Source: Marivita sp. (lineage in GTDB: Bacteria; Pseudomonadota; Alphaproteobacteria; Rhodobacterales; Rhodobacteraceae). From it: DNA of 64,000 nucleotides. The stretch is from NCBI RefSeq assembly GCF_022763305.1, contig NZ_JALEGT010000052.1, positions 1 through 64,000 of the forward strand, read 5' to 3'. Under the pieces are notes generated by a model. That model had not been told where the DNA came from. It made no database searches and saw nothing but the letters and a program-made list of their open reading frames with translations. Numbering within the stretch: the first letter of the stretch is position 1; each line of letters begins with the position of its first letter. The position numbers were made by a program, and so were the translations under genes. Below are positions 26,015 to 35,208 of the stretch, piece by piece.

Positions 26015-26926
26015 ATGATCCCGAGACTGGATGCACAGGCTTTGGTGGCCGGCGATGCCGATGCGCTGGCGCAGATGCGGATCGCCGCCGAAGAGGTGGG
26101 GTTTGCCACGGTTTACAACACCAAATTCACCTCTGCCCGGATGCGCTTTGTGCTGGCCGCCTATCGCGCCTTTTTTGCCCTGCCGGACGAGGTCAAGGAT
26201 CAGGTGAACATGGCGCGCACCGGTTCGAACCGGGGCTGGGGTGCACCGAAATCCGAGCAGGTCGATCCGGCTGCGAACCCCGATTACAAGGAAGTGTTCG
26301 ATTGCGGCTATACCCTTCAGGATGGGGATATGCGGGTGGCACTATCGGTTTACGCGCCGAACCACTGGCCCGACCGGCCCGCCGGGTTCGAGCAGGTGAT
26401 CCGGGCCTATTACGCGGACGCGCTCGATGTGGCGCGGGGCATTCTGCGGGGGATTGCCATGTCGATCGGCGCGGATGCGGATTTCTTCGAGGACAAGTTC
26501 GACTGCCCGATGGCGCTTTTGCGGGGCAATTACTATCCGCCGCGTCCGGACTGGGCGGGAGACAAGGATTTCGGTATCGGCGCGCATACGGATTACGGCT
26601 GTCTGACGCTTCTGGCGACCGATGGTCAGCCGGGGCTCGAGGTGCAGCCGCGCGGGCGCAGCGACTGGCTGCCGGTGCAGGCGCTGCCGGGGGAGTTCAT
26701 CATCAACTTTGGCGAGATGCTTGAGATGTGGACCGAGGGGAGCGTTGTGGCGACGCTGCACCGGGTCAAGGGCGGTTCGGACGAACGGATTTCGGTGCCT
26801 TTGTTCTTTAATCCGAATGTGGAGACGAATGTCGCGCCACTTGGGTCAGGCAAGCTGATCCGCGCCGGGGATCACCTGACCAAGCGCTATGCCGAGACCT
26901 ATGTGCACCTGCAGGGAAAAGGGTAG
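26015..26926 (+). CDS. 2-oxoglutarate/Fe(II)-dependent oxygenase (isopenicillin N synthase-like)
   Basis: The 303-residue protein has the non-heme iron oxygenase fold. The HxD pair is in [14 protein letters not shown], the distal His in [11 protein letters not shown], and the 2-oxoglutarate-type Arg-x-Ser in [18 protein letters not shown]-like region covers the first 110 residues. GGAGGG precedes the ATG at 26015. Related bacterial enzymes act on diverse small molecules; the substrate is unknown. It is convergent with the LysE exporter, 3 bp apart. Confidence 0.88.
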   Translation: MIPRLDAQALVAGDADALAQMRIAAEEVGFATVYNTKFTSARMRFVLAAYRAFFALPDEVKDQVNMARTGSNRGWGAPKSEQVDPAANPDYKEVFDCGYTLQDGDMRVALSVYAPNHWPDRPAGFEQVIRAYYADALDVARGILRGIAMSIGADADFFEDKFDCPMALLRGNYYPPRPDWAGDKDFGIGAHTDYGCLTLLATDGQPGLEVQPRGRSDWLPVQALPGEFIINFGEMLEMWTEGSVVATLHRVKGGSDERISVPLFFNPNVETNVAPLGSGKLIRAGDHLTKRYAETYVHLQGKG

Positions 26927-26929
26927 GCG

Positions 26930-27565
26930 TCAGCGCTGCGTGGTCAGCAAGCGGATGGCCAAGCCTGCAAAGACCACGGCGGCAATGCGGTTGAGGGTGA
27001 TCTGCGCTTTTGGCGACGCTGTCAGCCATTCGCCGAAATAACCTGCGCCCCAAGCGACCGTGCCGAAGACGAAGATGGTCGCGACGATGAACAGAAAGCC
27101 CAGACCCAGCAATTGAGGGGCCAATGGGCCGATGGTCGGATCTGCGAATTGCGGCAGGAAGGCGAGGAAGAAGATCGCGACCTTGGGGTTCGTGATGTTC
27201 ATCACGATGCCACGGCGATAGAGTTGGGCAAGACCGGGGCGGAATCGGTTTTCCGCTGACAGGCTGGACGTTCCCGCCCTGAAGGCCTGCCATGCCAGGT
27301 AGAGGAGGTAGGCCGCTCCGAGCACTTTTACGATGTTGAACGCAACCGCTGAGGCGGAAAACACGGCGGCGATCCCGAAGGCCACCGCTGTGGTGTGGAC
27401 AAGCAGCCCGGTACAGAGGCCAAGGGTCACGGCAAACCCGGCAAGACGACCGTAAAGCGCGGATTGCGTCAGGACGAAGATGTTGTCCGGTCCGGGTGCA
27501 AAGCCAAGGGCCACCGCTGCCGTGAAGAAAACCAGTAGAACGTCGAGGTCAGGCAAATCGGCCAC
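26930..27565 (-). CDS. LysE/RhtB family amino-acid exporter
   Basis: The 211-residue inner-membrane protein has six hydrophobic helices and the family signature GFAPGPDNIFVLTQSALYG near residue 20, plus NITNPKVAIFFLAFLPQF in the fourth segment. These exporters remove amino acids or homoserine lactone-like compounds. The start is GTG at 27565, with no alternative in frame nearby. It is followed upstream by a 171-bp gap containing nothing I can name. Confidence 0.9.
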   Translation of the reverse strand: MADLPDLDVLLVFFTAAVALGFAPGPDNIFVLTQSALYGRLAGFAVTLGLCTGLLVHTTAVAFGIAAVFSASAVAFNIVKVLGAAYLLYLAWQAFRAGTSSLSAENRFRPGLAQLYRRGIVMNITNPKVAIFFLAFLPQFADPTIGPLAPQLLGLGFLFIVATIFVFGTVAWGAGYFGEWLTASPKAQITLNRIAAVVFAGLAIRLLTTQR

Positions 27566-27736
27566 TCCGGCAATCAGGTTGCAAGACCTTGGTTCTGGGG
27601 CCCGATGCGGGGGGCGTCAATCCGGTTTCGAACGGCATGTCGGCTGGAACCGTGACGTTCTGGCATTGCAGCGTTCAGGCTGACCGAGGCCGCAGGCGAT
27701 CCTCTCGCTCAGCCGTTTTGCGACAGTCCGGGTTGG

Positions 27737-28135
27737 CTACGCCTTGAGGTTCGGCACTCCGCCTGCGTGTTCGGTGGCCAACTCGTCCAAATCCTTGAAC
27801 TTGATCGATTCACCGCATCCGCAGGCATCGGCAACGTTCGGGTTGTTGAACTGGAAACCGGATTCGAGCAGCGAGGTCTGGTAGTCGATCTCGGTCCCGA
27901 AGAGGAACATCTGCGCCATCGGAGCAATCATCACCACGGCACCGTCCTGTTCGACCACCTCGTCATTGGGATCGGGGGTGTCGACGTAATCCATCGTGTA
28001 TTCCATGCCCGCGCAACCGCCCTTCTTGACGCCGATGCGCAGACCTGCGTGGCCTTTGGACTCCATCAGCTTGCGCACCTGAGCGGCGGCTTTGGGAGTG
28101 AGGGTGACGGCCTGTTTGCCGGGGATGCCGAACAT
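27737..28135 (-). CDS. A-type iron-sulfur carrier (IscA/SufA/ErpA family)
   Basis: The 132-residue protein is an HesB/IscA scaffold or carrier that delivers Fe-S clusters. The three conserved cysteines are in GGCAGMEYTM (about 41) and ACGCGES (about 105). The start ATG at 28135 was chosen because the family begins with an ITLTPxAAxQV segment, here VTLTPKAAAQV. An extension to 28261 is not conserved in style. SufT is encoded 2 kb away on the same strand, but the suf operon itself is not in the window. Confidence 0.92.
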   Translation of the reverse strand: MFGIPGKQAVTLTPKAAAQVRKLMESKGHAGLRIGVKKGGCAGMEYTMDYVDTPDPNDEVVEQDGAVVMIAPMAQMFLFGTEIDYQTSLLESGFQFNNPNVADACGCGESIKFKDLDELATEHAGGVPNLKA

Positions 28136-28166
28136 GGGAACTCTCGCTGTCTGTCCTGTCTCTAAC

Positions 28167-28901
28167 CTAGGGGGTTGCGGCCGCGATCTCAAGAAGCGAT
28201 AGCGTGCCATATCCGGCGGCGAGGCCCCAGCCGAAGGACGCAAGCGTGCCGATGATGACATATTCCCCCGCTTTCTGGCCTTTCGAAGCGGTGTCGAACC
28301 GCAGCACGGATTTCGCGGCGATCAGAAAGCCGGTGGCCGTCGCCTCGCCCACGCAGAGGAACAGAAAGATCAGCGCGCGTTCGAGTTTGCCGATCATGCG
28401 GCCTGCATTGTCGAGCCCTTCCGCGCTTGGGCCTGTCTCGTCCTGCGCGAACTGCTCGGTATAGGGTTTCATCAGCAGGCCCACGGCATAGCCGCCGCCC
28501 CAGACCGAAACGATCGCGCCGATGGTGAGAATGGCCGGGGTCTGGAGCATGCCGGTCTTGTCTGCCCAGAGGCCGCTGGCCACGGCTTCCGGCATCAGAA
28601 CCGCCCCTGCACCAAGTGTTGCAGCATGCGCGGCCTGATCCAGCAGGAAGGCGGGCAGGCTGTCGCGCCATGCGATGGGCAAGGCCCAAACCTTGATCGC
28701 GTCGATCACCAGATGGGCGGCGGCAATGCCCAGCGCGAGCTGCCATGCGCCGCCGAGGGTCAGAAGGCTCAGGGCAAGGACAATGGCCACGTGTAGAACC
28801 AGAATTCCGGGTTCGGACTTGCGGCGCACCATCCAATCGGGCTGGAGCAGAAAATCCGCAACCACATGGGCCAGCGCCAGAGCGATGAGCACATCGATCA
28901 T
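28167..28901 (-). CDS. DUF3307 membrane protein
   Basis: The 244-residue integral membrane protein begins with the DUF3307 signature LALAHVVADFLLQPDWMV and a downstream HLVIDAIKVW motif, followed by several more hydrophobic helices. The function is unknown. It is downstream of the SatD-like gene (50 bp gap), the same pairing seen for SatD and DUF3307 genes in other bacteria. GGAG precedes the start. The C-terminal part (from KLERALIFLFLCVGE) is a second membrane bundle. Confidence 0.85.
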   Translation of the reverse strand: MIDVLIALALAHVVADFLLQPDWMVRRKSEPGILVLHVAIVLALSLLTLGGAWQLALGIAAAHLVIDAIKVWALPIAWRDSLPAFLLDQAAHAATLGAGAVLMPEAVASGLWADKTGMLQTPAILTIGAIVSVWGGGYAVGLLMKPYTEQFAQDETGPSAEGLDNAGRMIGKLERALIFLFLCVGEATATGFLIAAKSVLRFDTASKGQKAGEYVIIGTLASFGWGLAAGYGTLSLLEIAAATP

Positions 28902-28950
28902 GTGCGGCTCCGCAAGTGGTTTGGCTTGCTTTGGTGGAAAGACAGCGGTT

Positions 28951-29565
28951 TCACTTGCGCGCCCCCTGTTCCAGAGCGTCCAGCGCATCGGCAAGGGCCG
29001 GGTAGCCTGCGGACCAGAGCGCCTGATTGACCGCTTGTCGTGTGATGCCGATGGATTTGGCGATCTCTGCGCGGGGTGGCGCGTCGGGCGGCAGCACCGC
29101 CGCAATGGCGCGCGCCTGAGCCTGCGTCCAGCCCGAGGCGATGTGATCGGCCAGCCGGGTGGCGGCGTGTTCGGCCCCACCTGATGCATGGGCCATGAGC
29201 GCATGGCCTGTGATGGTGGTCAGCAGACGGCCCGAGGCGACAAAGACCGGACCATGGGCTGCGTTGAGATCGCCGTCATCTGGCAGGGTGCCTTGCCCAA
29301 TCGCAAGGGCGATGCGGGTTTCCGTGTCCCCTTCGCGCCGCAGGCAGGCACGGAGATAGAGCGCTGCGCGCAGGCACAGATGCGGGGACATGACGGCCAC
29401 CTGCCAGCCATCGCCGCCCCGCCGCGCGAATTGCGGTGTACCCTTGGTCCAGTGCGCCATGCTCTGAGTGGCGGCTTCGATCCGGGTCAAAGCGCTGTCC
29501 ACCTCCGAAGAGGCGAGATCGGACGATCCGACCAGATCGCCTGTGAGCACGGACATTTGGGTCAT
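28951..29565 (-). CDS. SatD-like protein with C-terminal helix-turn-helix
   Basis: The 204-residue protein opens with SVLTGDLVGSSDL and contains RRGGDGWQVAVM and RIALAIGQG. This arrangement resembles the SatD family and, more distantly, class III nucleotide cyclase folds, although catalytic metal residues are not convincingly complete. The last ~40 residues form a helix-turn-helix (AEIAKSIGITRQAVNQALW, 167-185). It is probably a transcriptional regulator with a ligand-sensing N-domain. It precedes the DUF3307 gene, and two 16-bp direct repeats lie immediately upstream of its start. Confidence 0.78.
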   Translation of the reverse strand: MTQMSVLTGDLVGSSDLASSEVDSALTRIEAATQSMAHWTKGTPQFARRGGDGWQVAVMSPHLCLRAALYLRACLRREGDTETRIALAIGQGTLPDDGDLNAAHGPVFVASGRLLTTITGHALMAHASGGAEHAATRLADHIASGWTQAQARAIAAVLPPDAPPRAEIAKSIGITRQAVNQALWSAGYPALADALDALEQGARK

Positions 29566-29566
29566 G

Positions 29567-29611
29567 AGAAAGTCATATCACTTTCTTTTGCGCAAAGAAA
29601 GTCAAATCACT
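29567..29611. promoter_or_regulatory. operator-like 16-bp direct repeats before the SatD-like gene
   Basis: AGAAAGTCATATCACT (29567-29582) and AGAAAGTCAAATCACT (29596-29611) differ at one base and are spaced 29 bp start to start. Each is itself a near-palindrome of the form GAAAGT-N6-ACTT. They begin one base before the start codon of the SatD-like HTH gene and fill the spacer to the TfoX gene, so autoregulation by the HTH protein is the natural hypothesis. Confidence 0.65.
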
Positions 29612-29619
29612 TGCGGGTG

Positions 29620-29946
29620 CTAGGCTGTTTCCCGCAACGAACGGCGGGCCCAGGCGCTGGCCTCTTCGGGATCGTCCAGCGCGGAGTCGGGCAGGGTCCA
29701 GTAGGGCATCCGCGACGGCGTGCCGGATTTCCCCGCGTAGGACCATTGCTCGCAGCCTTCGGCAGCCAGGTCCTCGGCCAACTTGCCTTTGGCCTTGATC
29801 AGAAGGCGCTCCTCCGGGCCGATGATCGCGAAAATCGTGCCCTCGGAATAAATCCCGAGGCCGCCGAACATTTTACGGGTCGTGAGGGCTGGAAGGCTGG
29901 AAAACAGGTCCCGGACAAAGGCAATCTGTTCGTCCGAGACTGCCAT
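29620..29946 (-). CDS. TfoX N-terminal domain protein
   Basis: The 108-residue protein consists of a TfoX/Sxy N-terminal domain only. Recognisable parts are TRKMFGGLGIYSEGTIFAII (about 23-42) and the aromatic MPYWTLPD. The C-terminal domain of full TfoX competence regulators is absent, so a role in competence should not be assumed. It starts 3 bp after the SufT stop and is probably cotranscribed with it. Confidence 0.9.
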   Translation of the reverse strand: MAVSDEQIAFVRDLFSSLPALTTRKMFGGLGIYSEGTIFAIIGPEERLLIKAKGKLAEDLAAEGCEQWSYAGKSGTPSRMPYWTLPDSALDDPEEASAWARRSLRETA

Positions 29947-29949
29947 TGC

Positions 29950-30312
29950 CTACATGAAGCCGAGTTCGAGCCGCGCTTCGTCGGACATCATGTCCATACC
30001 CCAGGGCGGTTCCCAGGTGAGTTCGACATCGACCTGTTTGACCCCTGCAATCGGCTCGATCGCTTCGGCCACCCAGCCCGGCATTTCACCTGCCACGGGG
30101 CATCCCGGTGCGGTCAGCGTCATGATCACGCGCACTTCGTTTTCGTCGTTGATGTCAAGCGTGTAGACAAGCCCGAGGTCATAGATGTTGACCGGGATCT
30201 CCGGGTCGTACACCGAACGGCATGCCTCGACCACCTGATCGTAGAGCGGGTGATCGGTGCTGGAGGGCGCGATCAGCGGTGCACCTTCGATTTTGGGGCT
30301 GGCGTCGTTCAT
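29950..30312 (-). CDS. sufT: SufT-like MIP18/DUF59 Fe-S assembly protein
   Basis: The 120-residue protein is a MIP18 (DUF59) family member, involved in maturation of Fe-S proteins. The conserved block is VYDPEIPVNIYDLGLVY (about 34-50), and the hypothetical cluster-binding Cys is in TLTAPGCPVAGEM. The N-terminal 20 residues are a variable tail. It is followed by the TfoX-N gene. A Suf-type scaffold protein lies 2 kb downstream on the same strand. Confidence 0.9.
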   Translation of the reverse strand: MNDASPKIEGAPLIAPSSTDHPLYDQVVEACRSVYDPEIPVNIYDLGLVYTLDINDENEVRVIMTLTAPGCPVAGEMPGWVAEAIEPIAGVKQVDVELTWEPPWGMDMMSDEARLELGFM

Positions 30313-30599
30313 GTCGGTCCTTCCCGTCGGTTCCTGACCAAATATATAGGGAAAGGGGCGGAGAGGGTAAAGGGGCCGAAAGCCGTCTAATTGCGAGGTT
30401 AGGTCTTTCCGGGTGCGGGCTGCCTTTCGGACATAGCGCCCCGACGATCCGACGGCGCCCTCACGTGGTGTGCGCTCAATGCAGCCTTTAGGGTCAGAAC
30501 ATGCTAACAGGCTGATTCAAATATGGTTTTCCAGAATATCTGGTGGACGGATTGCCGGGCTGGGCCATGATCTCTCGGCCGAGGCAGACCCACATGATC

Positions 30600-31049
30600 T
30601 CAGGCATTCGGCGATGATGTGTGCTCTGCTTCGGAACGGGTCTGCTTTGCCCCTTCGACCATTGTCCGGGCGATCAGGATGAGGGCGTACATCCAGGCTT
30701 GGGCATGGGCGTCCGTCCATTTCGGACCGACCGCTCTTTCAAGGCAGTCGATCAGGACCTCTGTGACAAGGGCGTAATGCGCGGGCGTTGCCCCGTAACC
30801 TGCGTGCTTGGCCCCAAGGACGTGCAGCGGTTCAATCAGCGTCTCGAGATCATCCAGCTTGCGCACCGCCATGTGCAGTGCCGAGGCCAGCATCTTGGAT
30901 TGCGCGGTGATATCGCTCGAGAACATGCCCCGCAACGCGGGGTCCCGCGCAAAAAGCGACCGGTAGAAATCCGTGATGAGGTCATCCCGGTTCGCCATCG
31001 CCGCCGCAAAGGAGCTTTGGATCAGGTCGATCTGGGCTGTGGTCAGCAT
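30600..31049 (-). CDS. single-domain globin (flavohemoglobin/Vitreoscilla type)
   Basis: The 149-residue protein has a globin fold. The proximal heme His is in LGAKHAGYGA (about residue 79), with the following Tyr and the HYALV segment as in flavohemoglobin globin domains. The CD region (ALRGMFSSDITAQSKML) contains the conserved Phe. No reductase domain is attached. ATG at 31049 follows AAGGGACC; longer starts would add a non-globin leader. It may function in NO or O2 handling. The gap of 287 bp beyond its stop holds only a 13-bp palindrome (30531-30543). Confidence 0.87.
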   Translation of the reverse strand: MLTTAQIDLIQSSFAAAMANRDDLITDFYRSLFARDPALRGMFSSDITAQSKMLASALHMAVRKLDDLETLIEPLHVLGAKHAGYGATPAHYALVTEVLIDCLERAVGPKWTDAHAQAWMYALILIARTMVEGAKQTRSEAEHTSSPNA

Positions 31050-31191
31050 GATGGGTCCCTTCGATGTCGGTACGTGCGGCGCACACCTCTTCCAACGGCT
31101 GGGACCGAAATTCTTTAAGCGCGGGGGTGGGGGCATCCGCACCACGATCGGGCGCGGCCGGTTCTCGGACGCGCCTCATGCGGTGTCGCGG

Positions 31192-32634
31192 TCAGCCGGA
31201 CGTGCCTTGCTTTTTGCGGCGCGGCACCGGGGTCGGGCGGACCTTCTCTTCGATGGCGTCATACAGCAGACCGGCGATATTCTTGCCGCTGGCAACCTCG
31301 ATTCCTTCGAGGCCCGGCGAGGAGTTCACTTCGAGCACCTTCGGGCCGGTGTTGGAGCGCAGCAGATCGACGCCGGCCAAGCCAAGACCGAAGACGCGCG
31401 CCGCACGGACGGCGGTTTCGCGCTCCTCCTTGGTGATGCGCACTTTCTGTGCGGTGCCGCCGCGGTGCAGGTTCGAGCGGAAATCGCCATCGGACCCGGT
31501 GCGCTTCATCGACGCCACGACTTTGCCGTTCACGACGAGACAGCGAATGTCCTCGCCCGCGGCCTCCTTGACGAAGTCCTGCACGAGGAAGTTGGCCTTG
31601 AGGCCCCTGAACGCGTCAATCACCGACTCGGCGGCTTTCTTGGTTTCGGCCAGCACCACGCCCTTGCCCTGAGTCGATTCCAGCAGCTTGACAATCAGCG
31701 GGGCGGTGCCCACCAGCCCGATCAGGTTCGACGTGTCCTTGGGCGAATTGGCGAAGGCGGTGTGGGGCATGCCGATGCGGTGCCGCGCGAGGATCTGATG
31801 CGCGTGCAGCTTGTCGCGGCTGGAGGTGATGCCGGAGCTGCCGTTGACGACGAAGGTGCCGATGGATTCGAACTGGCGCACGATGGCGGTGCCGTAGGGG
31901 GTGATGGACGCCCCGATGCGCGGAATGATCGCGTCATAGCGCGGCAGGCGTTTGCCGTCGTAATACACCTCGGGCGCCATGGCGTTGATCGCCATGTAGC
32001 AGCGCGTGGTGTCGATCACCTCGACCGAATGGCCGCGCTTCTCGCCTTCCTCGACCAGGCGGCTGGTGGAGTAGTTGTTTTCCCGACTGAGCACGGCGAC
32101 ACGCAAGGCCCGGTTCGGCGCGATGCTGCGGACACGGGGCGTGTGGTAGACATCGAAATCGAGCTCGGGTTGGTGGAAGCGTTCGCTGGGTACGATGTTG
32201 ACGTGATCCTTCAGGGCTTGCCGTCCCAGCAGCATGCGATTGCTCATCGTGCCCCGGTCCGTGAGCGTGATTTCGATATTCCAGGCCTGCCCGCCAACCG
32301 TCAGGCGCGAGGCGATGACGTAGCGGCTTTCGGTCTCGCCGTTCGACGAGGTGACATCGCGTCGGTCGACAATCGGCGCAGAGCAGGGGATCATCAGATC
32401 TTCGCGGCCCGGGATCGGATGAACGGCAAAGCGTACGCGGGGTTTGCTGGCCGAGCCGAAAACTTCGATATCCGCGGCATGCAGAGCCGAGGTGCGGGCA
32501 CCGGTGTCAACCTTGGCGCGGATCGCGGGCAGGCCGAGATCCGGAAGGCTGACCCATTCTTCCCATCCGAATGTCAAAATCGCTTCTGGACCCGTGCCTT
32601 TGGGCGCGGGAGTGTCGGATGATGTATCAGGCAT
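31192..32634 (-). CDS. rimK: RimB-type retropepsin-like domain fused to RimK ATP-grasp ligase
   Basis: The 480-residue protein is a two-domain fusion. The N-terminal ~165 residues belong to the putative ATP-dependent zinc protease (RimB) family, with the aspartic [11 protein letters not shown] motif at 43-53. From about 177 ([17 protein letters not shown]) it is RimK, an ATP-grasp ligase that adds glutamate tails to ribosomal protein S6; [15 protein letters not shown] and [14 protein letters not shown] are the ATP-grasp and metal-binding parts. The fusion joins a polyglutamylation enzyme to its presumed counteracting protease. It is divergent from tgt by 71 bp. Confidence 0.88.
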   Translation of the reverse strand: MPDTSSDTPAPKGTGPEAILTFGWEEWVSLPDLGLPAIRAKVDTGARTSALHAADIEVFGSASKPRVRFAVHPIPGREDLMIPCSAPIVDRRDVTSSNGETESRYVIASRLTVGGQAWNIEITLTDRGTMSNRMLLGRQALKDHVNIVPSERFHQPELDFDVYHTPRVRSIAPNRALRVAVLSRENNYSTSRLVEEGEKRGHSVEVIDTTRCYMAINAMAPEVYYDGKRLPRYDAIIPRIGASITPYGTAIVRQFESIGTFVVNGSSGITSSRDKLHAHQILARHRIGMPHTAFANSPKDTSNLIGLVGTAPLIVKLLESTQGKGVVLAETKKAAESVIDAFRGLKANFLVQDFVKEAAGEDIRCLVVNGKVVASMKRTGSDGDFRSNLHRGGTAQKVRITKEERETAVRAARVFGLGLAGVDLLRSNTGPKVLEVNSSPGLEGIEVASGKNIAGLLYDAIEEKVRPTPVPRRKKQGTSG

Positions 32635-32705
32635 GGGAATCGCGCCTCCTTGGCAATGGGGGTGATTTGGCGCACAAGGGCGCCCTCTGCAAGTAAGGCC
32701 GCAAC

Positions 32706-33836
32706 ATGACAGTTTCTTCTTTCTTCGCCCTGCACGCCACCGATGGAATGGCGCGCACCGGCGCCATCACGACCCCACGCGGCACGATCCGGACGCCGGC
32801 CTTCATGCCCGTGGGCACGGCGGCGACGGTGAAGGCGATGATGCCGGAGTCGGTGGCCGCGACGGGGGCCGACATCCTGCTGGGCAACACCTATCACCTG
32901 ATGCTGCGGCCCACGGCGGAACGGATCGACCGCCTGGGCGGTCTGCACCGGTTCATGAACTGGGACAGACCCATCCTCACGGATTCGGGCGGGTTCCAGG
33001 TGATGAGCCTCGCAGACCTTCGCAAGCTGACAGAAACGGGCGTGACGTTCAAATCGCATATCGACGGGTCGCGCCATGAACTGACACCCGAACGGTCGAT
33101 GGAGATCCAGCGCCTGCTGGGCTCGGACATCGTGATGTGTTTCGATGAATGCCCGGCGCTGCCCGCCGACCGCGACCGCATCGCCGAGTCGATGCGGCTG
33201 TCGATGCGATGGGCGGAGCGGTCGAAAGATGCGTTCGGTGATCGGCCGGGGCATATGCTGTTCGGCATCCAGCAGGGCGGGTTGGAGCAGGATTTCCGCG
33301 AGGAATCGGCGGAGGCGTTGAAAGCCATCGGTTTTGACGGCTATGCCATCGGCGGTCTGGCCGTGGGCGAGGGGCAGGACGCGATGTTCGGCTGTCTGGA
33401 TTTTGCGCCCTCGCAACTGCCCCAAGACAAGCCGCGCTATCTTATGGGTGTGGGCAAGCCCGACGACATTGTCGGTGCGGTCAAGCGCGGGGTGGACATG
33501 ATGGACTGCGTGCTGCCGTCACGGTCGGGCCGGACCGGTCAGGCGTGGACGCGGCGCGGACAGGTCAACATCAAGAACGCGCGGCATCAGGATGATCCGC
33601 GCCCGCTGGACGAGGACTGCACCTGTCCCGCCTGCCGTAACTACAGCCGGGCGTATCTGCACCATGTGTTCCGCGCACAGGAGATGATCTCGGGCATGCT
33701 GCTGACCTGGCACAACCTGCATTACTATCAGGAGTTGATGCAGGGGATGCGGGACGCGATTGCCGCTGGCCGGTTTGCCGCGTTCGAAGCGCAATTTCAC
33801 GCGCAGCGCGCGGAAGGAGACATCGCGCCTCTCTAG
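32706..33836 (+). CDS. tgt: tRNA-guanine transglycosylase
   Basis: The 376-residue TIM-barrel enzyme exchanges guanine at tRNA position 34 with the queuosine precursor preQ1. The catalytic Asp lies in [13 protein letters not shown], the second Asp in the [16 protein letters not shown] segment, and the zinc site is CTCPAC with a later His in YLHHVF. Length and motif order match the bacterial enzyme. AAGG precedes the ATG. No other queuosine genes are in the window. Confidence 0.95.
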   Translation: MTVSSFFALHATDGMARTGAITTPRGTIRTPAFMPVGTAATVKAMMPESVAATGADILLGNTYHLMLRPTAERIDRLGGLHRFMNWDRPILTDSGGFQVMSLADLRKLTETGVTFKSHIDGSRHELTPERSMEIQRLLGSDIVMCFDECPALPADRDRIAESMRLSMRWAERSKDAFGDRPGHMLFGIQQGGLEQDFREESAEALKAIGFDGYAIGGLAVGEGQDAMFGCLDFAPSQLPQDKPRYLMGVGKPDDIVGAVKRGVDMMDCVLPSRSGRTGQAWTRRGQVNIKNARHQDDPRPLDEDCTCPACRNYSRAYLHHVFRAQEMISGMLLTWHNLHYYQELMQGMRDAIAAGRFAAFEAQFHAQRAEGDIAPL

Positions 33837-33934
33837 ATCGCGTTGGCCGGACCTTTCAGCGCTTCTTTCCGGACGGAGGGCAGCGTCGCTCGTGCCCAGC
33901 GTGAGTCAGGTGTCGGCTGGCGGTTCCGGACAGA

Positions 33935-34801
33935 TCAACTCTTCAGTTTGAGAAGCCGTTCGATTGCAACCTGTCGCTCTTCCGCGATGTAGGTGTTGTA
34001 GTCCGGGTGTGCGAAGAGATGCCCGTAATAGATCTGATACCGGTAGGGCAGGTAGTCCTGATGGATCAGGTTCTGGTTCAGATGGATGCGAACGTCCTCC
34101 TGCGACGCGTTCAGTTCTGAAATCGCGCGCAACTGACCGTTATGAGCGCCGTACATTTCCAGTTCGGACCCAAGAACATCGTCGAAATACATGAACATGC
34201 GGGGCAGGAAGTGCTGGGGCATGTCCGCGACATGTTCGAAGATGCGAAAGCTTTCACGGGTCGAGGAATGATAGTCCGTGTCGTTGAACATCACCCCGAT
34301 CGGGGCGGGTTTGTACGTCTCCAGAAAACTGCCAATGGTCTCCTTGATGTCGCCGATCACAAGATGCGCCTCGGGAACGCGGGCTTTGAGCTTGGGCACG
34401 TCCATCGCGTATTGCTTGGCGGCAAACCAGTAGGGCAGATCGTAGGCCCCCTCGGGATCGGGCATGCCGGAGCCGGTGTCGAAGCCGTAACAGTCGATCG
34501 TCACGCCGGTCACGCGCTTCACGTCTTTGGCGAAGTCGCACATATAGGCGAGCCCATTTCCCCCTGCGACACCGAATTCGATGGCAGAAATCCGATCATG
34601 TCCCAACAGCGCGGCCAACCGCGCGGCGTTCAGCATGCAATAGGCATAGTGCGGACGCTCGACGGCCAGCATGTCGACCTGAAAATCGACAGAGTAATTC
34701 ATCCGCTTCGCTGTCTTCCGGATCAAGCCACGCGCCATGGCTCCCCAGAGAGAATTGCGAAACTCGCGCGAATAGAGAAGATCGGAGATTTTTTCTTTCA
34801 T
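33935..34801 (-). CDS. class I SAM-dependent methyltransferase (TylF-like)
   Basis: The 288-residue protein has a Rossmann-type methyltransferase core: motif I is AIEFGVAGGNGLAYM (about 74-88), followed by VTIDCYGFDTGSGMPDP and a late FNDTDYHSSTRESF segment. The arrangement resembles TylF/macrocin O-methyltransferase relatives that act on sugars or small metabolites. The substrate is unknown. ATG at 34801 follows AAGGG. It is convergent with tgt and divergent from lon across about 400 bp. Confidence 0.75.
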   Translation of the reverse strand: MKEKISDLLYSREFRNSLWGAMARGLIRKTAKRMNYSVDFQVDMLAVERPHYAYCMLNAARLAALLGHDRISAIEFGVAGGNGLAYMCDFAKDVKRVTGVTIDCYGFDTGSGMPDPEGAYDLPYWFAAKQYAMDVPKLKARVPEAHLVIGDIKETIGSFLETYKPAPIGVMFNDTDYHSSTRESFRIFEHVADMPQHFLPRMFMYFDDVLGSELEMYGAHNGQLRAISELNASQEDVRIHLNQNLIHQDYLPYRYQIYYGHLFAHPDYNTYIAEERQVAIERLLKLKS

Positions 34802-35208
34802 GTACGACCCTTTGTGCGTTCGGAGCGTGTGGCATGGCTTCTTCGGCGGGCGGTCTAACACAGAGGGGTGCAAATCCTAAGAAATACGTGGTTCGCGACC
34901 CTGTCCTGTCATTAATGCCCGCTGATTGAGCGCATTGTTCGCAAAACCCCCTGAATGGTGCCATCAACCCATGTCGATCCCGGCTGCCCGAGCTGCCCCA
35001 TCGAATCGTAAACGCCGCTGTCCTTGCGACGAAGCGCCCGCAAACCGGGCTTGCGTTGGCTGATGCAAAATAGGAAGGTTGGTGGCAGAGCTGTCGCCGC
35101 GGTTGAAATCAACCGGGTCGCGACACAAGTATTGCCTCTGGAACGGACATGGCGAGCGCTGCCGCAAAGCGGGGCCGGGACCGTGTTGCCAAAGATAAGG
35201 ATACGAGC
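34802..35208. other. 407-bp intergenic region upstream of lon
   Basis: This gap separates the divergent methyltransferase and lon genes. Near lon there is a heat-shock-like promoter candidate: TTGAAA at 35103-35108, an 18-base spacer and AAGTAT at 35127-35132. The rest shows no coding frame, RNA gene or strong repeat. A GTG/ATG-initiated extension of lon to 35149 is possible but lacks a ribosome site. Confidence 0.4.

Noticed and set aside
30531-30543. Palindrome CCAGAATATCTGG beyond the globin gene
   Set aside because: Single, short, and not followed by a U-run on either strand; not enough for a terminator or operator call.
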